From the NCBI GenBank assembly GCA_035575095.1, contig DATLYF010000126.1, forward strand, positions 1 to 64,000: a stretch of DNA of 64,000 nucleotides, in the 5' to 3' direction. The DNA comes from DATLYF01 sp035575095 (GTDB taxonomy: Bacteria > Pseudomonadota > Gammaproteobacteria > Competibacterales > Competibacteraceae). The notes under the pieces were generated by a model that worked only from the letters and a program-made list of their open reading frames with translations, was not told the DNA's origin and did not search any database. Numbering within the stretch: position 1 is the first letter of the stretch; each line of letters begins with the position of its first letter. Made by a program: the position numbers and the translations under genes. Positions 16,562 to 26,254 of the stretch are shown one piece after another.

Positions 16562-18157
16562 ATGCCGATGCTGAGCTCTGCCGACCCCAGCACCAGCCCG
16601 CCAAGGATCACCATTCCGCGGGACTACAACGCCGCCTACGACCTGATCCAACGCAACCTCCAGGCCGGGCGCGCGGACAAGGTGGCCTTCATCGACGATG
16701 CCGGCGCCTATACCTACGCGGACGTGGACAGGCGGTCTTCCCAGTTCGCGAACGTGCTGCGGGAACTGGGCATCGAGATGGAAAACCGCATCCTGATGTG
16801 TCTGCACGATACCATCGATTTTCCCACCGTATTTCTGGGCGCGATCAAAGCCGGTGTGGTGCCGGTTGCAGTGAACACGCTGCTTACCCAGGGCGATTAC
16901 GAATACATGCTGTCAGATAGCCGGGCGCGGATTGCGGTGGTATCGGCTGCACTGCTGCCGCTGTTCCAGCCGCTGCTCGGCAAGCTTCCGTTCCTGCGGC
17001 GCATCCTGGTCGCAGGCGGCAGCGCTCAGGATACCGACTCCCTGGCGCGGCTGCTCGCTCGGGCCCCCAATACCTTCACCGTCGCCCCCACGCAGGCCGA
17101 TGACATGTGCTTTTGGCTTTATTCCTCGGGCTCGACCGGTGCGCCCAAAGGAACGGTACACGTGCACTCAAGCCTGATCCAGACCGCCGAGCTCTACGCC
17201 CGACCTATCCTCGGAATTCAAGCCGATGATGTCGTCTTCTCGGCGGCGAAACTGTTCTTCGCCTATGGCTTGGGCAATGGGCTCACCTTCCCCATGTCGG
17301 TCGGCGCCACCGCCGTGTTGATGGCGGAGCGCCCGACGCCGGATGCGGTGTTTGCGCGGTGGCGCAAACATCAGCCGACGATCTTCTACGGGGTGCCGAC
17401 GCTCTACGCCTCCATGCTTGCCAGCCCCGAGCTGCCACGGCGCGAGGAGCTGCGGCTGCGCCGCTGCACTTCGGCCGGCGAGGCGCTGCCCGAGGAGATC
17501 GGCAAGCGCTGGAGCGAGCGCTTCGGCGTCGAGATTCTAGACGGCATCGGCTCTACCGAGATGCTGCACATCTTTCTGTCCAACCGTCCGGGAGAGGTGC
17601 GCTACGGCACCACGGGCAAACCGGTGCCCGGCTACCAGGTGCGACTAGTGGATGACGAGGGTAACCCCGTAGCGCAAGGCGAACCCGGCGAGCTGCAGAT
17701 CGCAGGTCCCACCAGCGCAGCGTTTTATTGGAACAACCGCGAGAAGACCCGCGCCACCTTCCAGGGCCCCTGGACCCGCAGCGGCGACAAGTACCTGCAA
17801 GATGCCGACGGCTACTACATCTACGCCGGGCGCAGCGACGACATGCTCAAGGTGAGCGGGATCTACGTCTCGCCGATCGAGGTCGAGTCCACCCTGATCA
17901 CCCACGAAGCGGTCCTGGAGGCAGCCGTGGTCGGCAAGGAGGACGAGGACAAGCTCATCAAGCCGATTGCCTATGTCGTGCTCAAGCCCGGCTACAAGCC
18001 CTCGGTGGAGATGGCCGAATCGCTGAAGCGTCACGTCAAGTCCCTACTCGCCCCGTACAAGTATCCCCGCTGGTTCGAGTTCGTCGAGGAGCTGCCGAAG
18101 ACTGCCACCGGCAAGATCCAGCGCTTCAAGCTGCGGTCCCTGAGCGCGGGCCGTTGA
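16562..18157 (+). CDS. bclA: Benzoate-CoA ligase
   Basis: A 531-residue AMP-forming acyl-CoA synthetase. The A3 motif YSSGSTGAPKGTVHVH lies near residues 183-198, DGIGSTEMLHIF near 325, and YAGRSDDMLKVSGIYVSP near 420. The C-terminal catalytic lysine is in KTATGKIQRFKLR. Sequence style and length match benzoate-CoA ligases of Thauera, Azoarcus and Rhodopseudomonas. It makes benzoyl-CoA from benzoate, ATP and CoA, the entry step for BoxAB. GGAGGA precedes the ATG. Substituted benzoates such as 4-hydroxybenzoate could also be substrates. Confidence 0.92.
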   Translation: MPMLSSADPSTSPPRITIPRDYNAAYDLIQRNLQAGRADKVAFIDDAGAYTYADVDRRSSQFANVLRELGIEMENRILMCLHDTIDFPTVFLGAIKAGVVPVAVNTLLTQGDYEYMLSDSRARIAVVSAALLPLFQPLLGKLPFLRRILVAGGSAQDTDSLARLLARAPNTFTVAPTQADDMCFWLYSSGSTGAPKGTVHVHSSLIQTAELYARPILGIQADDVVFSAAKLFFAYGLGNGLTFPMSVGATAVLMAERPTPDAVFARWRKHQPTIFYGVPTLYASMLASPELPRREELRLRRCTSAGEALPEEIGKRWSERFGVEILDGIGSTEMLHIFLSNRPGEVRYGTTGKPVPGYQVRLVDDEGNPVAQGEPGELQIAGPTSAAFYWNNREKTRATFQGPWTRSGDKYLQDADGYYIYAGRSDDMLKVSGIYVSPIEVESTLITHEAVLEAAVVGKEDEDKLIKPIAYVVLKPGYKPSVEMAESLKRHVKSLLAPYKYPRWFEFVEELPKTATGKIQRFKLRSLSAGR

Positions 18158-18197
18158 GGTGCTGCGATCCACGCCCTGAACGAATCCGGAGATAGCT

Positions 18198-18686
18198 ATG
18201 ACTGATGCAATTTCCATCATCAAAGACGAACACCGTTCGATGGCCGCGGTGCTCAAAGGGCTGATCTCGCACATCGCAGAGGTCAAGGCGGGGCGGACAG
18301 AGCCCGACTTTCATTTGATGTTCGCGATGTTCGACTACATCCAAGCGTTTCCGGAACGCCTGCATCATCCGAAGGAAGACGAGTATCTGTTTCGGTTCCT
18401 GCGCCTGCGCTCTGTGGAGGCCCACGCCGTCCTCGATGAGCTCGAGGCCCAGCACGCCCGGGGAGCCGAACTCCTCAACAACCTGCGTCTGAAGCTTGCC
18501 GAGTATCGCGAGTCGGGGAACTGCGATGTCTTCGAGAAGGCCCTCGGTGACTACGCCGAGTTTCAATGGGCGCACATGCACAAGGAGGAAGAGGTCGTGC
18601 TGCCCCTGGCCGAGCGATACCTCACGGCCGAGGACTGGCAGGCGATCGATGCCGCCTTCCGCTCCAATCTGGACCGGGCGTGGTGA
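18198..18686 (+). CDS. Hemerythrin-like domain protein (first of two)
   Basis: A 162-residue all-helical HHE protein. Candidate diiron ligands are His12 (KDEHRSM), the HHPKEDEYLF motif (about residue 55), QHARG (about 85) and AHMHKEEEVVLPLAE (about 125). It has no signal peptide or membrane segment, so it is cytoplasmic. It lies between benzoate-CoA ligase and the alpha/beta hydrolase, in the same direction and with short gaps. Possible roles are oxygen storage or delivery to the O2-using BoxAB epoxidase, O2 sensing, or iron/NO protection. It shares the HHPKED motif and general layout with the second gene at 36171, so the two are paralogues. Confidence 0.88.
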   Translation: MTDAISIIKDEHRSMAAVLKGLISHIAEVKAGRTEPDFHLMFAMFDYIQAFPERLHHPKEDEYLFRFLRLRSVEAHAVLDELEAQHARGAELLNNLRLKLAEYRESGNCDVFEKALGDYAEFQWAHMHKEEEVVLPLAERYLTAEDWQAIDAAFRSNLDRAW

Positions 18687-18709
18687 GCGTAGTGAACCAG
18701 GAATGAGCC

Positions 18710-19528
18710 ATGTCGATCTCGCAAACACAAGGGTTTTTCGACATCGATGGAGTCCGGCTGGAATACCGCTGGTTCGGCCCCTGGCCCGAGGCGGCGCCCA
18801 CGCTGGTCTTCCTGCACGAGGGACTGGGCTGTGTCGCCCTGTGGAAGGATTTCCCCGAGCGGGTGGCCGAAGCCACCGATTGCAGGGTCCTGGTCTACAG
18901 CCGGCAAGGCTATGGTCGCTCGGACCCGATCCCGGTCCCCCGGCCGCTCACCTACATGCATGAGGAGGGCCTTTCAATCTTGCCGAAGGTGCTGGATGCG
19001 GCAGGGCTGAAGGAAGTGATCCTGGTCGGGCACAGCGACGGCGGCTCCATCGCCCTGATCCACGCCGGGGGCGTGCGCGATCCCCGCGTGCAGGCCCTCG
19101 CCCTGATGGCTCCCCACGTGTTCAACGAGGAGCTGTGCGTAGGGAGCATCCGCCTTGCCAAGGAAGCCTATGAGCAGGGCCGGCTCCGGCAGCAGCTCGC
19201 CCGTTACCACGGCGATAACGTCGATTGCGCCTTCTGGGGCTGGAACCGGGCGTGGCTCGATCCTGGGTTCTGGCACTGGAACATCGAGGAGTACCTGCCG
19301 GGCATCGCAGTGCCGGTGCTGCTGATCCAGGGTGAGAACGATGAGTACGGCACGCTGCGCCAGGTCGAGGCCATCCGGGATCGGGTGTCCGGGCCGGTGG
19401 AGATTCTGATGCTGCCGAACTGCGGGCATTCGCCGCACCGAGATCAACCCGAGGCAACGCTCGAGGCCATTACCCGCTTCGTCGGCCAGCGGCGCGGTGT
19501 GTCCCGTGCCTCCTTGGCCAGCGAGTAG
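18710..19528 (+). CDS. Alpha/beta-fold hydrolase of the box cluster
   Basis: A 272-residue alpha/beta hydrolase. The nucleophile elbow is VGHSDGGSIAL (Ser near residue 109), an acid is probably in GENDEYGT (near 210), and the catalytic His is in NCGHSPHRDQPE (near 238). No signal peptide. It lies directly upstream of boxD. Hydrolases at this position are common in box clusters and may open lactones, or cleave CoA thioesters such as stalled benzoyl-CoA metabolites. The N-terminal half has HEGLGCVALW, where the HGxG-like oxyanion residues are expected. Substrate unknown. Confidence 0.85.
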   Translation: MSISQTQGFFDIDGVRLEYRWFGPWPEAAPTLVFLHEGLGCVALWKDFPERVAEATDCRVLVYSRQGYGRSDPIPVPRPLTYMHEEGLSILPKVLDAAGLKEVILVGHSDGGSIALIHAGGVRDPRVQALALMAPHVFNEELCVGSIRLAKEAYEQGRLRQQLARYHGDNVDCAFWGWNRAWLDPGFWHWNIEEYLPGIAVPVLLIQGENDEYGTLRQVEAIRDRVSGPVEILMLPNCGHSPHRDQPEATLEAITRFVGQRRGVSRASLASE

Positions 19529-19582
19529 GTTGGGCTTCCCCTGGCGGCTCAGCCCCCTCTGCTCTACAGAGAGACAACGATC

Positions 19583-21151
19583 ATGCAGCTTCTAAATTAT
19601 CTATGCGGAGAATGGGTTGCCGGCAAGGGCCCGGGAACCCTGTTGTACAACCCGGTCACCGGCGCCGAGATCGCCCGGGCCGGTAGCGAGGGCCTCGACC
19701 TCGCCGCAGCCCTCCAGTTCGGGCGTGAGCGCGGCGGTCCCGCGCTGCGGGCGCTGAGCTATGCCGAGCGGGCGAATAGGCTGCACGCGATCGCCGACGC
19801 CTTGAGCGCCCAGCGCGATAAGTACTACCAGATCGCCCTGGAGAACTCGGGCAACACCAAGACCGATGCCGCCCTGGACATCGACGGTGGCATCGGCACG
19901 CTGAAGTATTACGCGGGGCTCGGCAAGCAGCTCGGCGAGGCGCGTTATCTCGCCGAGCCGGGTCTCGAGCGCCTGGCTCGCGACGAGGCATTCCAGGGCG
20001 CCCATATCCTGACTCCGATTCAAGGCATCGCCGTCCACATCAACGCCTTCAACTTCCCCTCCTGGGGGCTGTGGGAAAAGGCGGCGGTGGCGCTGCTCTC
20101 GGGCGTCCCGGTCTTTGCCAAGCCGGCGACTGCAACGGCCCTGCTCAGCTACGAGATGGTCCGGGACGTGATCGCGGCTGACATCCTCCCGGCCGGCGCC
20201 CTCTCCCTGATCTGCGGGGGCGGACGTGAGCTGATGGACTTGGTCACGGCCCAGGATGCCGTCGCCTTCACCGGCTCGGCGGACACGGCGGCCTCGTTGC
20301 GTGCCCATCCCAATGTCATCCGCTCCAACGTGCGCTTCAATGTCGAGGCCGACAGCCTCAACTCGGCCTTGCTGGGGCCAGATGCCGCGCCGGACAGCCC
20401 CGAGTTCCAACTCTTCATTAAAGAGGTGGTGCGCGAGATGTCGGTGAAGGCGGGGCAGAAGTGCACCGCCATCCGGCGGATCCTGGTCCCGGCCGCCCTG
20501 CAGTCGAAGGTCGAAGAGGCCCTGCGGGAGGGTCTGGCCGGGGTGGCGGTCGGCGATCCGCGCAACGAGCGCGTGCGCATGGGGCCTCTGGTGACGCGCT
20601 CCCAACAGCAGGCGGCCTGGGAGGGTATCGAGCGGCTCAAGACCGAGGCTGCGGTGGTGTGCGGCGGCGAGCGGGCCTTCGAGCTGGTGGATGCCGACCC
20701 CGCGCGCGGCTACTTCGTGCCCCCGACCCTGCTGCGCTGCGCCGATCCCTCCAGCAGCCGGGTCGTTCACGAGGTCGAGGTGTTCGGGCCGGTCGCCACC
20801 GTCATGCCCTATGCCGACGCCGAGCAGGCCTTCGCCCTGGCCGCACGGGGCGGTGGCTCCCTGGTGACTTCGGTCTTCACGGGTGATGGCGACTTCGCTA
20901 TCCGTGCCGCCGTGGCCATTGCGCCTACCCACGGGCGGGTATTGGTGGTCGACAAATCCATCGGCGGCTCCCACACCGGCCATGGCGTGGTCATGCCCCA
21001 CTGTATCCACGGCGGGCCGGGGCGGGCCGGTGGGGGCGAGGAGCTTGGCGGCCTGCGGGCGCTGCGCTTCTACCATCAGCGCAGCGCCATTCAGGCCAGC
21101 GCCGGATGCCTCAAGCGGCTGCAGGAAACGGCGACGGTACTCGTGTCCTAA
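19583..21151 (+). CDS. boxD: 3,4-dehydroadipyl-CoA semialdehyde dehydrogenase
   Basis: A 522-residue aldehyde dehydrogenase. The catalytic cysteine is Cys294 (KAGQKCTAIRR) and the general-base glutamate Glu255 (FNVEADSLN). The beginning (MQLLNYLCGEWV) and IDGGIGTLKYYAGLGKQLG are as in the PaaZ-N/BoxD type. It oxidises 3,4-dehydroadipyl-CoA semialdehyde, produced by BoxC, to 3,4-dehydroadipyl-CoA with NADP. Here it is separated from boxCBA by the beta-oxidation genes but lies in the same direction. The C-terminus lacks the MaoC-type hydratase domain of PaaZ, which supports BoxD over PaaZ. Confidence 0.88.
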   Translation: MQLLNYLCGEWVAGKGPGTLLYNPVTGAEIARAGSEGLDLAAALQFGRERGGPALRALSYAERANRLHAIADALSAQRDKYYQIALENSGNTKTDAALDIDGGIGTLKYYAGLGKQLGEARYLAEPGLERLARDEAFQGAHILTPIQGIAVHINAFNFPSWGLWEKAAVALLSGVPVFAKPATATALLSYEMVRDVIAADILPAGALSLICGGGRELMDLVTAQDAVAFTGSADTAASLRAHPNVIRSNVRFNVEADSLNSALLGPDAAPDSPEFQLFIKEVVREMSVKAGQKCTAIRRILVPAALQSKVEEALREGLAGVAVGDPRNERVRMGPLVTRSQQQAAWEGIERLKTEAAVVCGGERAFELVDADPARGYFVPPTLLRCADPSSSRVVHEVEVFGPVATVMPYADAEQAFALAARGGGSLVTSVFTGDGDFAIRAAVAIAPTHGRVLVVDKSIGGSHTGHGVVMPHCIHGGPGRAGGGEELGGLRALRFYHQRSAIQASAGCLKRLQETATVLVS

Positions 21152-21190
21152 ACTGCGTCCAGTTCGAAAACCGTCGTTTCCCCCTCACTC

Positions 21191-21220
21191 TATCCCTCTC
21201 CCCGGTGGGGAGAGAGGATA
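21191..21220. repeat. CCCTCTCCC-type inverted repeat
   Basis: TATCC plus CTCTCCCC (21191-21203) pairs with GGGGAGAG plus GGATA (21207-21220) with one bulged A. It lies between boxD and the hydratase gene, and is followed by A-rich and further C/G-rich sequence up to about 21256. It resembles the stems at 13681 and 32564, so it may be a dispersed palindromic repeat rather than a terminator. Confidence 0.5.
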
Positions 21221-21320
21221 AAAAACCCTCGCCCCCGAAGAGGATGGGGGTGGAGGGGTACAGAAAACGATGACTATTCGGTGAGAGGCGCAGTGTGCCT
21301 TGCCAAACCTGAGAGGTGCC

Positions 21321-22100
21321 ATGGATTCCTACCAAGATATCCAGGTCGGCCCAGTCGAGGCCGGCGTACAACTGATCACCCTGAATCGCCCGCAGGCGCG
21401 CAATGCCCTGCGCACCCAGCTGCTCCGCGAGCTCGCTGACGCCCTGGATGCGGCGGCGGCCGATGACGGCATCCACGCTGTGGTCATCACCGGCGGCCTC
21501 CAGGTCTTCGCGGCCGGGGCGGACATCAAGGAGATGGCCGGCATGAGCGCGGTGGACGTAATGAGCGACCCCCGCCAGGCGTATCGGGCCCGTATCGACC
21601 GCTTCCCCAAGCCCCTGATTGCCGCGGTCAACGGCTATGCCCTGGGCGGGGGCTGCGAGCTGGCCATGCAGGCCGATATCGTGATAGCAGGCGACAACGC
21701 CCGCTTCGGCCAGCCCGAGATCAACCTGGGGCTGATCCCCGGGGCCGGTGGCACCCAGCGCCTGATCCGCACGGTGGGCAAGGCGCTCGCTATGAAGATG
21801 GTGCTCTCCGGGGAGCCGATCGATGCCCGTACGGCGCTCGCGGCAGGCTTGGTGGCCGAGATCACCCCGCCGGAGCTGACTCTCGAGCGGGCCGTCCAGC
21901 TCGCCCGGACCATCGCCGAGAAGTCACCCATTGCCGTGCGTCTGGCCAAAGAGGCCCTGCTCAATGCCTACGAGACCACTCTGGATACCGGGCTGCGGCT
22001 CGAGCGCAAGTCGTTTGCGCTGCTTGCGGCCACCGAGGACCGCCGCGAGGGTATCACTGCCTTCCTGGAAAAACGCAAACCCGAATTCAAAGGGTGCTGA
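21321..22100 (+). CDS. Enoyl-CoA hydratase, PaaF-like
   Basis: A crotonase of 259 residues starting at the ATG 21321 (GAGAGG four bases upstream); an upstream TTG is less likely. It has the oxyanion segments [14 protein letters not shown] and [17 protein letters not shown], and [20 protein letters not shown] with the catalytic Glu. Two glutamates as in true hydratases are present. It should hydrate 2,3-dehydroadipyl-CoA to 3-hydroxyadipyl-CoA after isomerisation of the BoxD product. Four bases separate it from the PaaG-like gene, so the two are translationally close. Confidence 0.85.
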   Translation: MDSYQDIQVGPVEAGVQLITLNRPQARNALRTQLLRELADALDAAAADDGIHAVVITGGLQVFAAGADIKEMAGMSAVDVMSDPRQAYRARIDRFPKPLIAAVNGYALGGGCELAMQADIVIAGDNARFGQPEINLGLIPGAGGTQRLIRTVGKALAMKMVLSGEPIDARTALAAGLVAEITPPELTLERAVQLARTIAEKSPIAVRLAKEALLNAYETTLDTGLRLERKSFALLAATEDRREGITAFLEKRKPEFKGC

Positions 22101-22103
22101 GTC

Positions 22104-22895
22104 ATGGGCTACGAGACCATCCTGTTGGAGATCGCCGAGAGTGTCGCCACCCTGACCCTCAACCGCCCCGAGCGCCTCAACAGCTTCAATGCCCGAATGC
22201 ACGAGGAGGTCCGCGACGCCCTCAAGCGGGTGCAGGGCGAGAAGACCGTGCGGGCGCTGCTACTCACCGGCGCCGGGCGCGGCTTCTGCGCGGGACAAGA
22301 TCTGTCGGATCGCAATGTGGCGCCGGGGGCGGCGATGCCGGACCTCGGTGAGTCGATCGAGCGCAACTATAATCCCCTGATCCGCACCCTGCGCACCCTG
22401 GAGATACCAGTGGTCTGCGCGGTGAACGGGGTGGCCGCCGGTGCCGGGGCGAACCTTGCGCTGGCTTGCGACCTCGTGCTCGCCGCGCGTTCCGCGAGCT
22501 TCATCCAGGCCTTCTGCAAGATCGGGCTCATTCCCGACTCCGGCGGTACCTGGATCCTGCCCCGCCTGGTGGGGCAGGCCCGGGCCATGGGGTTGGCGAT
22601 GCTGGGCGACAAGGTGAGCGCCGAGCAAGCCGAGGCCTGGGGCATGATCTGGCGGTGCGTCGATGATGGGAAGCTCATGGACGAGGCCCAAGCCCTGGCC
22701 CGGCACCTCGCTACCCAGCCCACTCGGGGACTCGCCCTGAGCAAACGCGCCCTCAACGCCTCCAGCACCAACACTCTGGACCAGCAACTGGATCTGGAGC
22801 GCGACTTCCAGCGCCTGGCGGGCCGCAGCGAGGACTATCGCGAGGGTGTCGCCGCCTTCATCGAGAAACGGCAACCGCTCTTCAAGGGGTGCTGA
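22104..22895 (+). CDS. PaaG-like enoyl-CoA isomerase
   Basis: A 263-residue crotonase with the PaaG-type segments LTGAGRGFCAGQDLSDR and IQAFCKIGLIPDSGGTW, where an aspartate takes the place of the hydratase glutamate. PaaG isomerises ring-1,2-epoxyphenylacetyl-CoA to oxepin-CoA and also shifts the double bond of 3,4-dehydroadipyl-CoA to the 2,3 position. In this island, which lacks the phenylacetyl-CoA epoxidase genes paaABCDE, the second activity is the more likely one. It ends one base before the next gene's start codon (stop 22893-22895, ATG 22897). Confidence 0.87.
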   Translation: MGYETILLEIAESVATLTLNRPERLNSFNARMHEEVRDALKRVQGEKTVRALLLTGAGRGFCAGQDLSDRNVAPGAAMPDLGESIERNYNPLIRTLRTLEIPVVCAVNGVAAGAGANLALACDLVLAARSASFIQAFCKIGLIPDSGGTWILPRLVGQARAMGLAMLGDKVSAEQAEAWGMIWRCVDDGKLMDEAQALARHLATQPTRGLALSKRALNASSTNTLDQQLDLERDFQRLAGRSEDYREGVAAFIEKRQPLFKGC

Positions 22896-22896
22896 G

Positions 22897-24414
22897 ATGA
22901 GTGCGCTACCGAGTACTACGACAGTCGCGGTGATTGGCGCCGGGACCATGGGGGGTGGCATCGCCCAGGTCGCCGCCGCGGCCGGGCATCCGGTGCTGCT
23001 GTTCGATGCCGCCGTAGGGGCGGCGGAGAAGGGGATGAGCCAGATCGCCAAGGGGCTGGATCGGCTGGTCGAGCGCGGCAAGCTGAGCGCGGCCGCGCGG
23101 GATGCCCTGCTGGGTCGTATCCGGCCGGTGGCACGCCTGGAGGATTTGGCCCCGGCGGGCTTGGTGATCGAGGCCATCGTCGAGGACCTGGACATCAAGC
23201 GCCAGGTCTTCGGCCAGTTGGAGGCGATCTGCGGCCCCGACACGATCTTTGGCACCAACACCTCCTCGATCTCGGTGACGGCCATCGGCGCCGCCCTAAA
23301 GCGTCCCGAGAGGCTCGTGGGGATGCACTTTTTCAACCCGGCCCCGGTGATGAAACTGGTGGAGGTGGTCAGCGGCCTGGCCACGGAGCGTACGGTGGCC
23401 GAAGCCGTCTACGCCACCGCCACGGCCTGGGGCAAGCACCCGGTGATGGCCCGCTCCACGCCGGGCTTTATCGTCAACCGGGTGGCCCGGCCGTTCTATG
23501 CCGAAGCCCTGCGCCTGCTCCAGGAGGGCGCCGCTGATGTCGCCACCCTCGATGCCATCATGAAGGAATCCGGGGGTTTTCGCATGGGGCCCTTCGAACT
23601 CATGGACCTGATCGGCCACGACGTCAATTTCGCCGTCACCCGCTCGGTGTTCGAGGCCTATTTCCACGATCCCCGCTTCCTGCCCAGTCTGATCCAGCAG
23701 GAGCTGGTGGCGGCGGGACGCCTCGGGCGCAAGTCCGGGCGGGGCTTCTACGACTACGCTGAGGGGGTGCAGCCCCCGGCGCCCGCAACGGCCGCGCCGG
23801 CATCCGCGCCGCGCCAGATCGCCGTGCGTGGCAGCCTGGGTGTAGCCGAGCCCCTGGTCGGGCGTTTGGAAAGGGCCGGGATCGCAGTCGTCCGGGAGGA
23901 GGGCGAAGGGCTCATCGCGGCGGGCCCAGCGCGGCTTGCCCTCACCGACGGCCGTCACGCCACGGTCCGGGCTGCCGAGGGCAGGCTGGAGGGGCTGGTG
24001 GTGTTCGATCTTGCGCTCGATTACGGCAACGCAACCCGCATCGCACTTGCGTCTGCGGATCAGACCGGGCCCGAGGCGGTGCAGGCGGCGGTGGGTCTGT
24101 TCCAGGCCGCAGGGCTTGCGGTCTCCCTCATCGATGACGTGCCGGGGATGGTGGTGCTGCGCACCGTCTGCATGCTGGCCAACGAGGCGGCCGATGCGGT
24201 CAATCAACAGGTCTGCAGCGCTCGGGATGTGGATATCGCCATGCAGGGCGGTGTGAATTACCCGCGCGGACCCCTCGCCTGGGCGCAAGCCATCGGCCTG
24301 CCCAAGGTGCTGGAGGTGCTGGACAATCTCGCCCGCGCCTACGGCGAGGATCGCTATCGAGCCTCGCCCCTGTTGCGGCGCAAGGTTAGCGCGGGCAGGT
24401 CGTTTCAGGACTGA
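22897..24414 (+). CDS. 3-hydroxyacyl-CoA dehydrogenase, PaaH-like
   Basis: A 505-residue fusion-length enzyme with two 3HCDH domains. The first has the NAD-binding motif VIGAGTMGGGIAQVAA at residues about 12-27 and HFFNPAPVMKLVEVV. After a linker near residue 290 rich in Ala and Pro comes a C-terminal 3HCDH repeat with GMVVLRTVCMLANEAADAV. The length is that of PaaH/PaaC rather than the short FadB2 type. It oxidises 3-hydroxyadipyl-CoA to 3-oxoadipyl-CoA. The ATG at 22897 immediately follows the stop of the PaaG-like gene, so the earlier in-frame ATG at 22846 is unlikely. Confidence 0.88.
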   Translation: MSALPSTTTVAVIGAGTMGGGIAQVAAAAGHPVLLFDAAVGAAEKGMSQIAKGLDRLVERGKLSAAARDALLGRIRPVARLEDLAPAGLVIEAIVEDLDIKRQVFGQLEAICGPDTIFGTNTSSISVTAIGAALKRPERLVGMHFFNPAPVMKLVEVVSGLATERTVAEAVYATATAWGKHPVMARSTPGFIVNRVARPFYAEALRLLQEGAADVATLDAIMKESGGFRMGPFELMDLIGHDVNFAVTRSVFEAYFHDPRFLPSLIQQELVAAGRLGRKSGRGFYDYAEGVQPPAPATAAPASAPRQIAVRGSLGVAEPLVGRLERAGIAVVREEGEGLIAAGPARLALTDGRHATVRAAEGRLEGLVVFDLALDYGNATRIALASADQTGPEAVQAAVGLFQAAGLAVSLIDDVPGMVVLRTVCMLANEAADAVNQQVCSARDVDIAMQGGVNYPRGPLAWAQAIGLPKVLEVLDNLARAYGEDRYRASPLLRRKVSAGRSFQD

Positions 24415-24441
24415 ACCGAATCCCTAACCCGAGATAGAACC

Positions 24442-25647
24442 ATGCAAGACGCTTATATCTGTGACGCCGTCCGCACTCCCATCGGCCGCTACGGTGGCGC
24501 CCTGTCCTCAGTACGCGCCGACGACCTCGGCGCCATCCCGCTGAAGGCCCTGATGGAACGTAATCCCCGTGTCGACTGGAATGCCGTGGAGGACGTGATC
24601 TTCGGCTGCGCCAACCAGGCGGGCGAGGATAACCGCAACGTAGCCCGCATGTCCGCCCTGTTGGCCGGGCTGCCGGTGGAGGTGCCTGGCACCACGGTGA
24701 ACCGCCTGTGCGGCTCTGGGATGGACGCGGTAGGCATCGCTGCGCGCGCCATCAAGGCCGGCGAGACCGCATTGATGATAGCTGGCGGTGTAGAGTCCAT
24801 GTCCCGTGCCCCCTTCGTCATGGGCAAGGCCGAGACAGCCTTCTCCCGCCAGGCCGAGATCCACGACACCACCATCGGCTGGCGTTTCGTCAACCGGCTG
24901 ATGAAGGAGCGCTATGGTGTAGACTCCATGCCCCAGACGGCGGATAACGTGGCCGAGGAGTTCGGCATCGCCCGCGAGGATCAGGACGCCTTCGCCTTGA
25001 GGAGCCAGCAGCGCTGGGTCGCCGCCTTCAAGGCTGGCTGCTTCCAAGATGAGATCGTGCCGGTGACCATCCCTCAGCGCAAGGGCGAGCCGATCGTCTT
25101 CGACACCGACGAGCACCCCCGCCCCGACACCACCTTGGAGGGCTTGGCCCGGCTCAAGGCTGTGAACGGCCCGGACAAGACCGTCACCGCCGGCAACGCC
25201 TCGGGGGTGAACGACGGCGCTTGCGCCCTGCTGCTCGCCTCGGAGCAGGCCGTCTCGAGGCATGGGCTCACCCCCAAGGCCCGGGTGGTGGCCATGGCGA
25301 CGGCGGGCGTGGCGCCGCGGATCATGGGCTTCGGCCCGGCCCCGGCCACCCGCAAGGTGCTGGCCAAGGCGGGGCTCACCCTGCAGCAAATGGACGTGAT
25401 CGAACTCAACGAGGCCTTCGCCGCTCAGGCCCTGGCAGTGACCCGGGACCTGGGGCTGGCGGACGACGCCGCCCACGTCAACCCCAACGGCGGGGCCATC
25501 GCCCTGGGCCATCCCTTAGGGATGAGCGGGGCGCGGCTGGTGACGACCGCCATGTACCAGCTCCATCGCACTGGCGGGCGCTATGCCCTGTGCACCATGT
25601 GCATCGGTGTCGGTCAAGGCATCGCGATGATCATCGAGCGGGTTTGA
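24442..25647 (+). CDS. 3-oxoadipyl-CoA thiolase
   Basis: A 401-residue thiolase. The nucleophilic cysteine is in [12 protein letters not shown] (about residue 91), the His in [24 protein letters not shown] (about 355), and the second Cys in [10 protein letters not shown] (about 390). [20 protein letters not shown] is characteristic of PcaF/PaaJ. It splits 3-oxoadipyl-CoA to succinyl-CoA and acetyl-CoA, the last step of the pathway. It closes the run of four beta-oxidation genes from 21321. Gene name pcaF or paaJ would both be justified. Confidence 0.9.
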   Translation: MQDAYICDAVRTPIGRYGGALSSVRADDLGAIPLKALMERNPRVDWNAVEDVIFGCANQAGEDNRNVARMSALLAGLPVEVPGTTVNRLCGSGMDAVGIAARAIKAGETALMIAGGVESMSRAPFVMGKAETAFSRQAEIHDTTIGWRFVNRLMKERYGVDSMPQTADNVAEEFGIAREDQDAFALRSQQRWVAAFKAGCFQDEIVPVTIPQRKGEPIVFDTDEHPRPDTTLEGLARLKAVNGPDKTVTAGNASGVNDGACALLLASEQAVSRHGLTPKARVVAMATAGVAPRIMGFGPAPATRKVLAKAGLTLQQMDVIELNEAFAAQALAVTRDLGLADDAAHVNPNGGAIALGHPLGMSGARLVTTAMYQLHRTGGRYALCTMCIGVGQGIAMIIERV

Positions 25648-25829
25648 GGGTATAACCCGCGGCCTGCCTTTACTGTGTGATCAAACATCTGGCATGAGAT
25701 CGAACAGCGCGCTGCAGGGTGCGGAACCGGCAAGTGGAGCCACGGTCTGCGTCGCACCGGATGACGGCGAGCCGCTCGCAGCGCACCCCACCATGTCGAG
25801 GGCTTCGCGAGAAATTAAGAGAGCCACGG

Positions 25830-26030
25830 TCAGGTGTCCTTGACCGGCGTGATCAGTTCCACCGTCGGAAAGCAGGCGCGGTAACGCTTGGCATCCCGGC
25901 TCAGCACCGGCTAGCCGGCGACTGCCGCGTGTGCGCCGATGAAGAAGTCGGCTAGCACATTGCTCTTCGTCCCGCCCCTCTGGCGATAACGCGCAACAGC
26001 CTTGCCAGCCAGGAATAGGGCGGGTCGCAC
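25830..26030 (-). pseudogene. C-terminal relic of a VapC/PIN-domain toxin
   Basis: Read on the minus strand from about 26029 to the TGA at 25830-25832, the frame gives PALFLAGKAVARYRQRGG, then LADFFIGAHAAVAG, an in-frame TAG stop, and PVLSRDAKRYRACFPTVELI. These are the last two thirds of a VapC-type PIN nuclease, including the metal-binding Asp of ADFFIGAHA. The stop inside the conserved segment and the missing start and first catalytic Asp show it is dead. No antitoxin adjoins. It occupies the middle of the 696-base gap 25648-26343; 25648-25829 shows nothing else. Confidence 0.68.
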
Positions 26031-26148
26031 CGAACCCAAGTTTTTGATAGGCCACCTCGTCCTTCCCAACTACGCCATCCTTGCGATCCCAGCACTTGTT
26101 TCAGGCAGGAGCGCTGACGTTCCGCAGGCCAAAGGATAGCCTCGATGC

Positions 26149-26171
26149 TGCACTATTTTTCTTCTTGTGCA
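26149..26171. promoter_or_regulatory. TGCAC/GTGCA inverted repeat upstream of boxC
   Basis: TGCAC (26149-26153) and GTGCA (26167-26171) form an inverted repeat with a 13-base T/C-rich spacer, about 175 bases before boxC. TGCA cores are the known recognition element of BzdR/BoxR. With the sites at 26255 and 26285 it may form a multi-site operator, but this is inferred from spacing and context only. Confidence 0.4.
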
Positions 26172-26254
26172 TCGTAGTGCTGGGTGATGAGGGGTGAGCA
26201 CAAGCCATTCCATGCGTGCGTGGGGCAAGCCGGGAGGCAATACAAGAAGAAAAA

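Noticed and set aside
22846..22896. Earlier start for the PaaH-like protein
   Set aside because: It would overlap the PaaG-like gene by 50 bases and adds non-conserved residues; the ATG at 22897 is just after the upstream stop.
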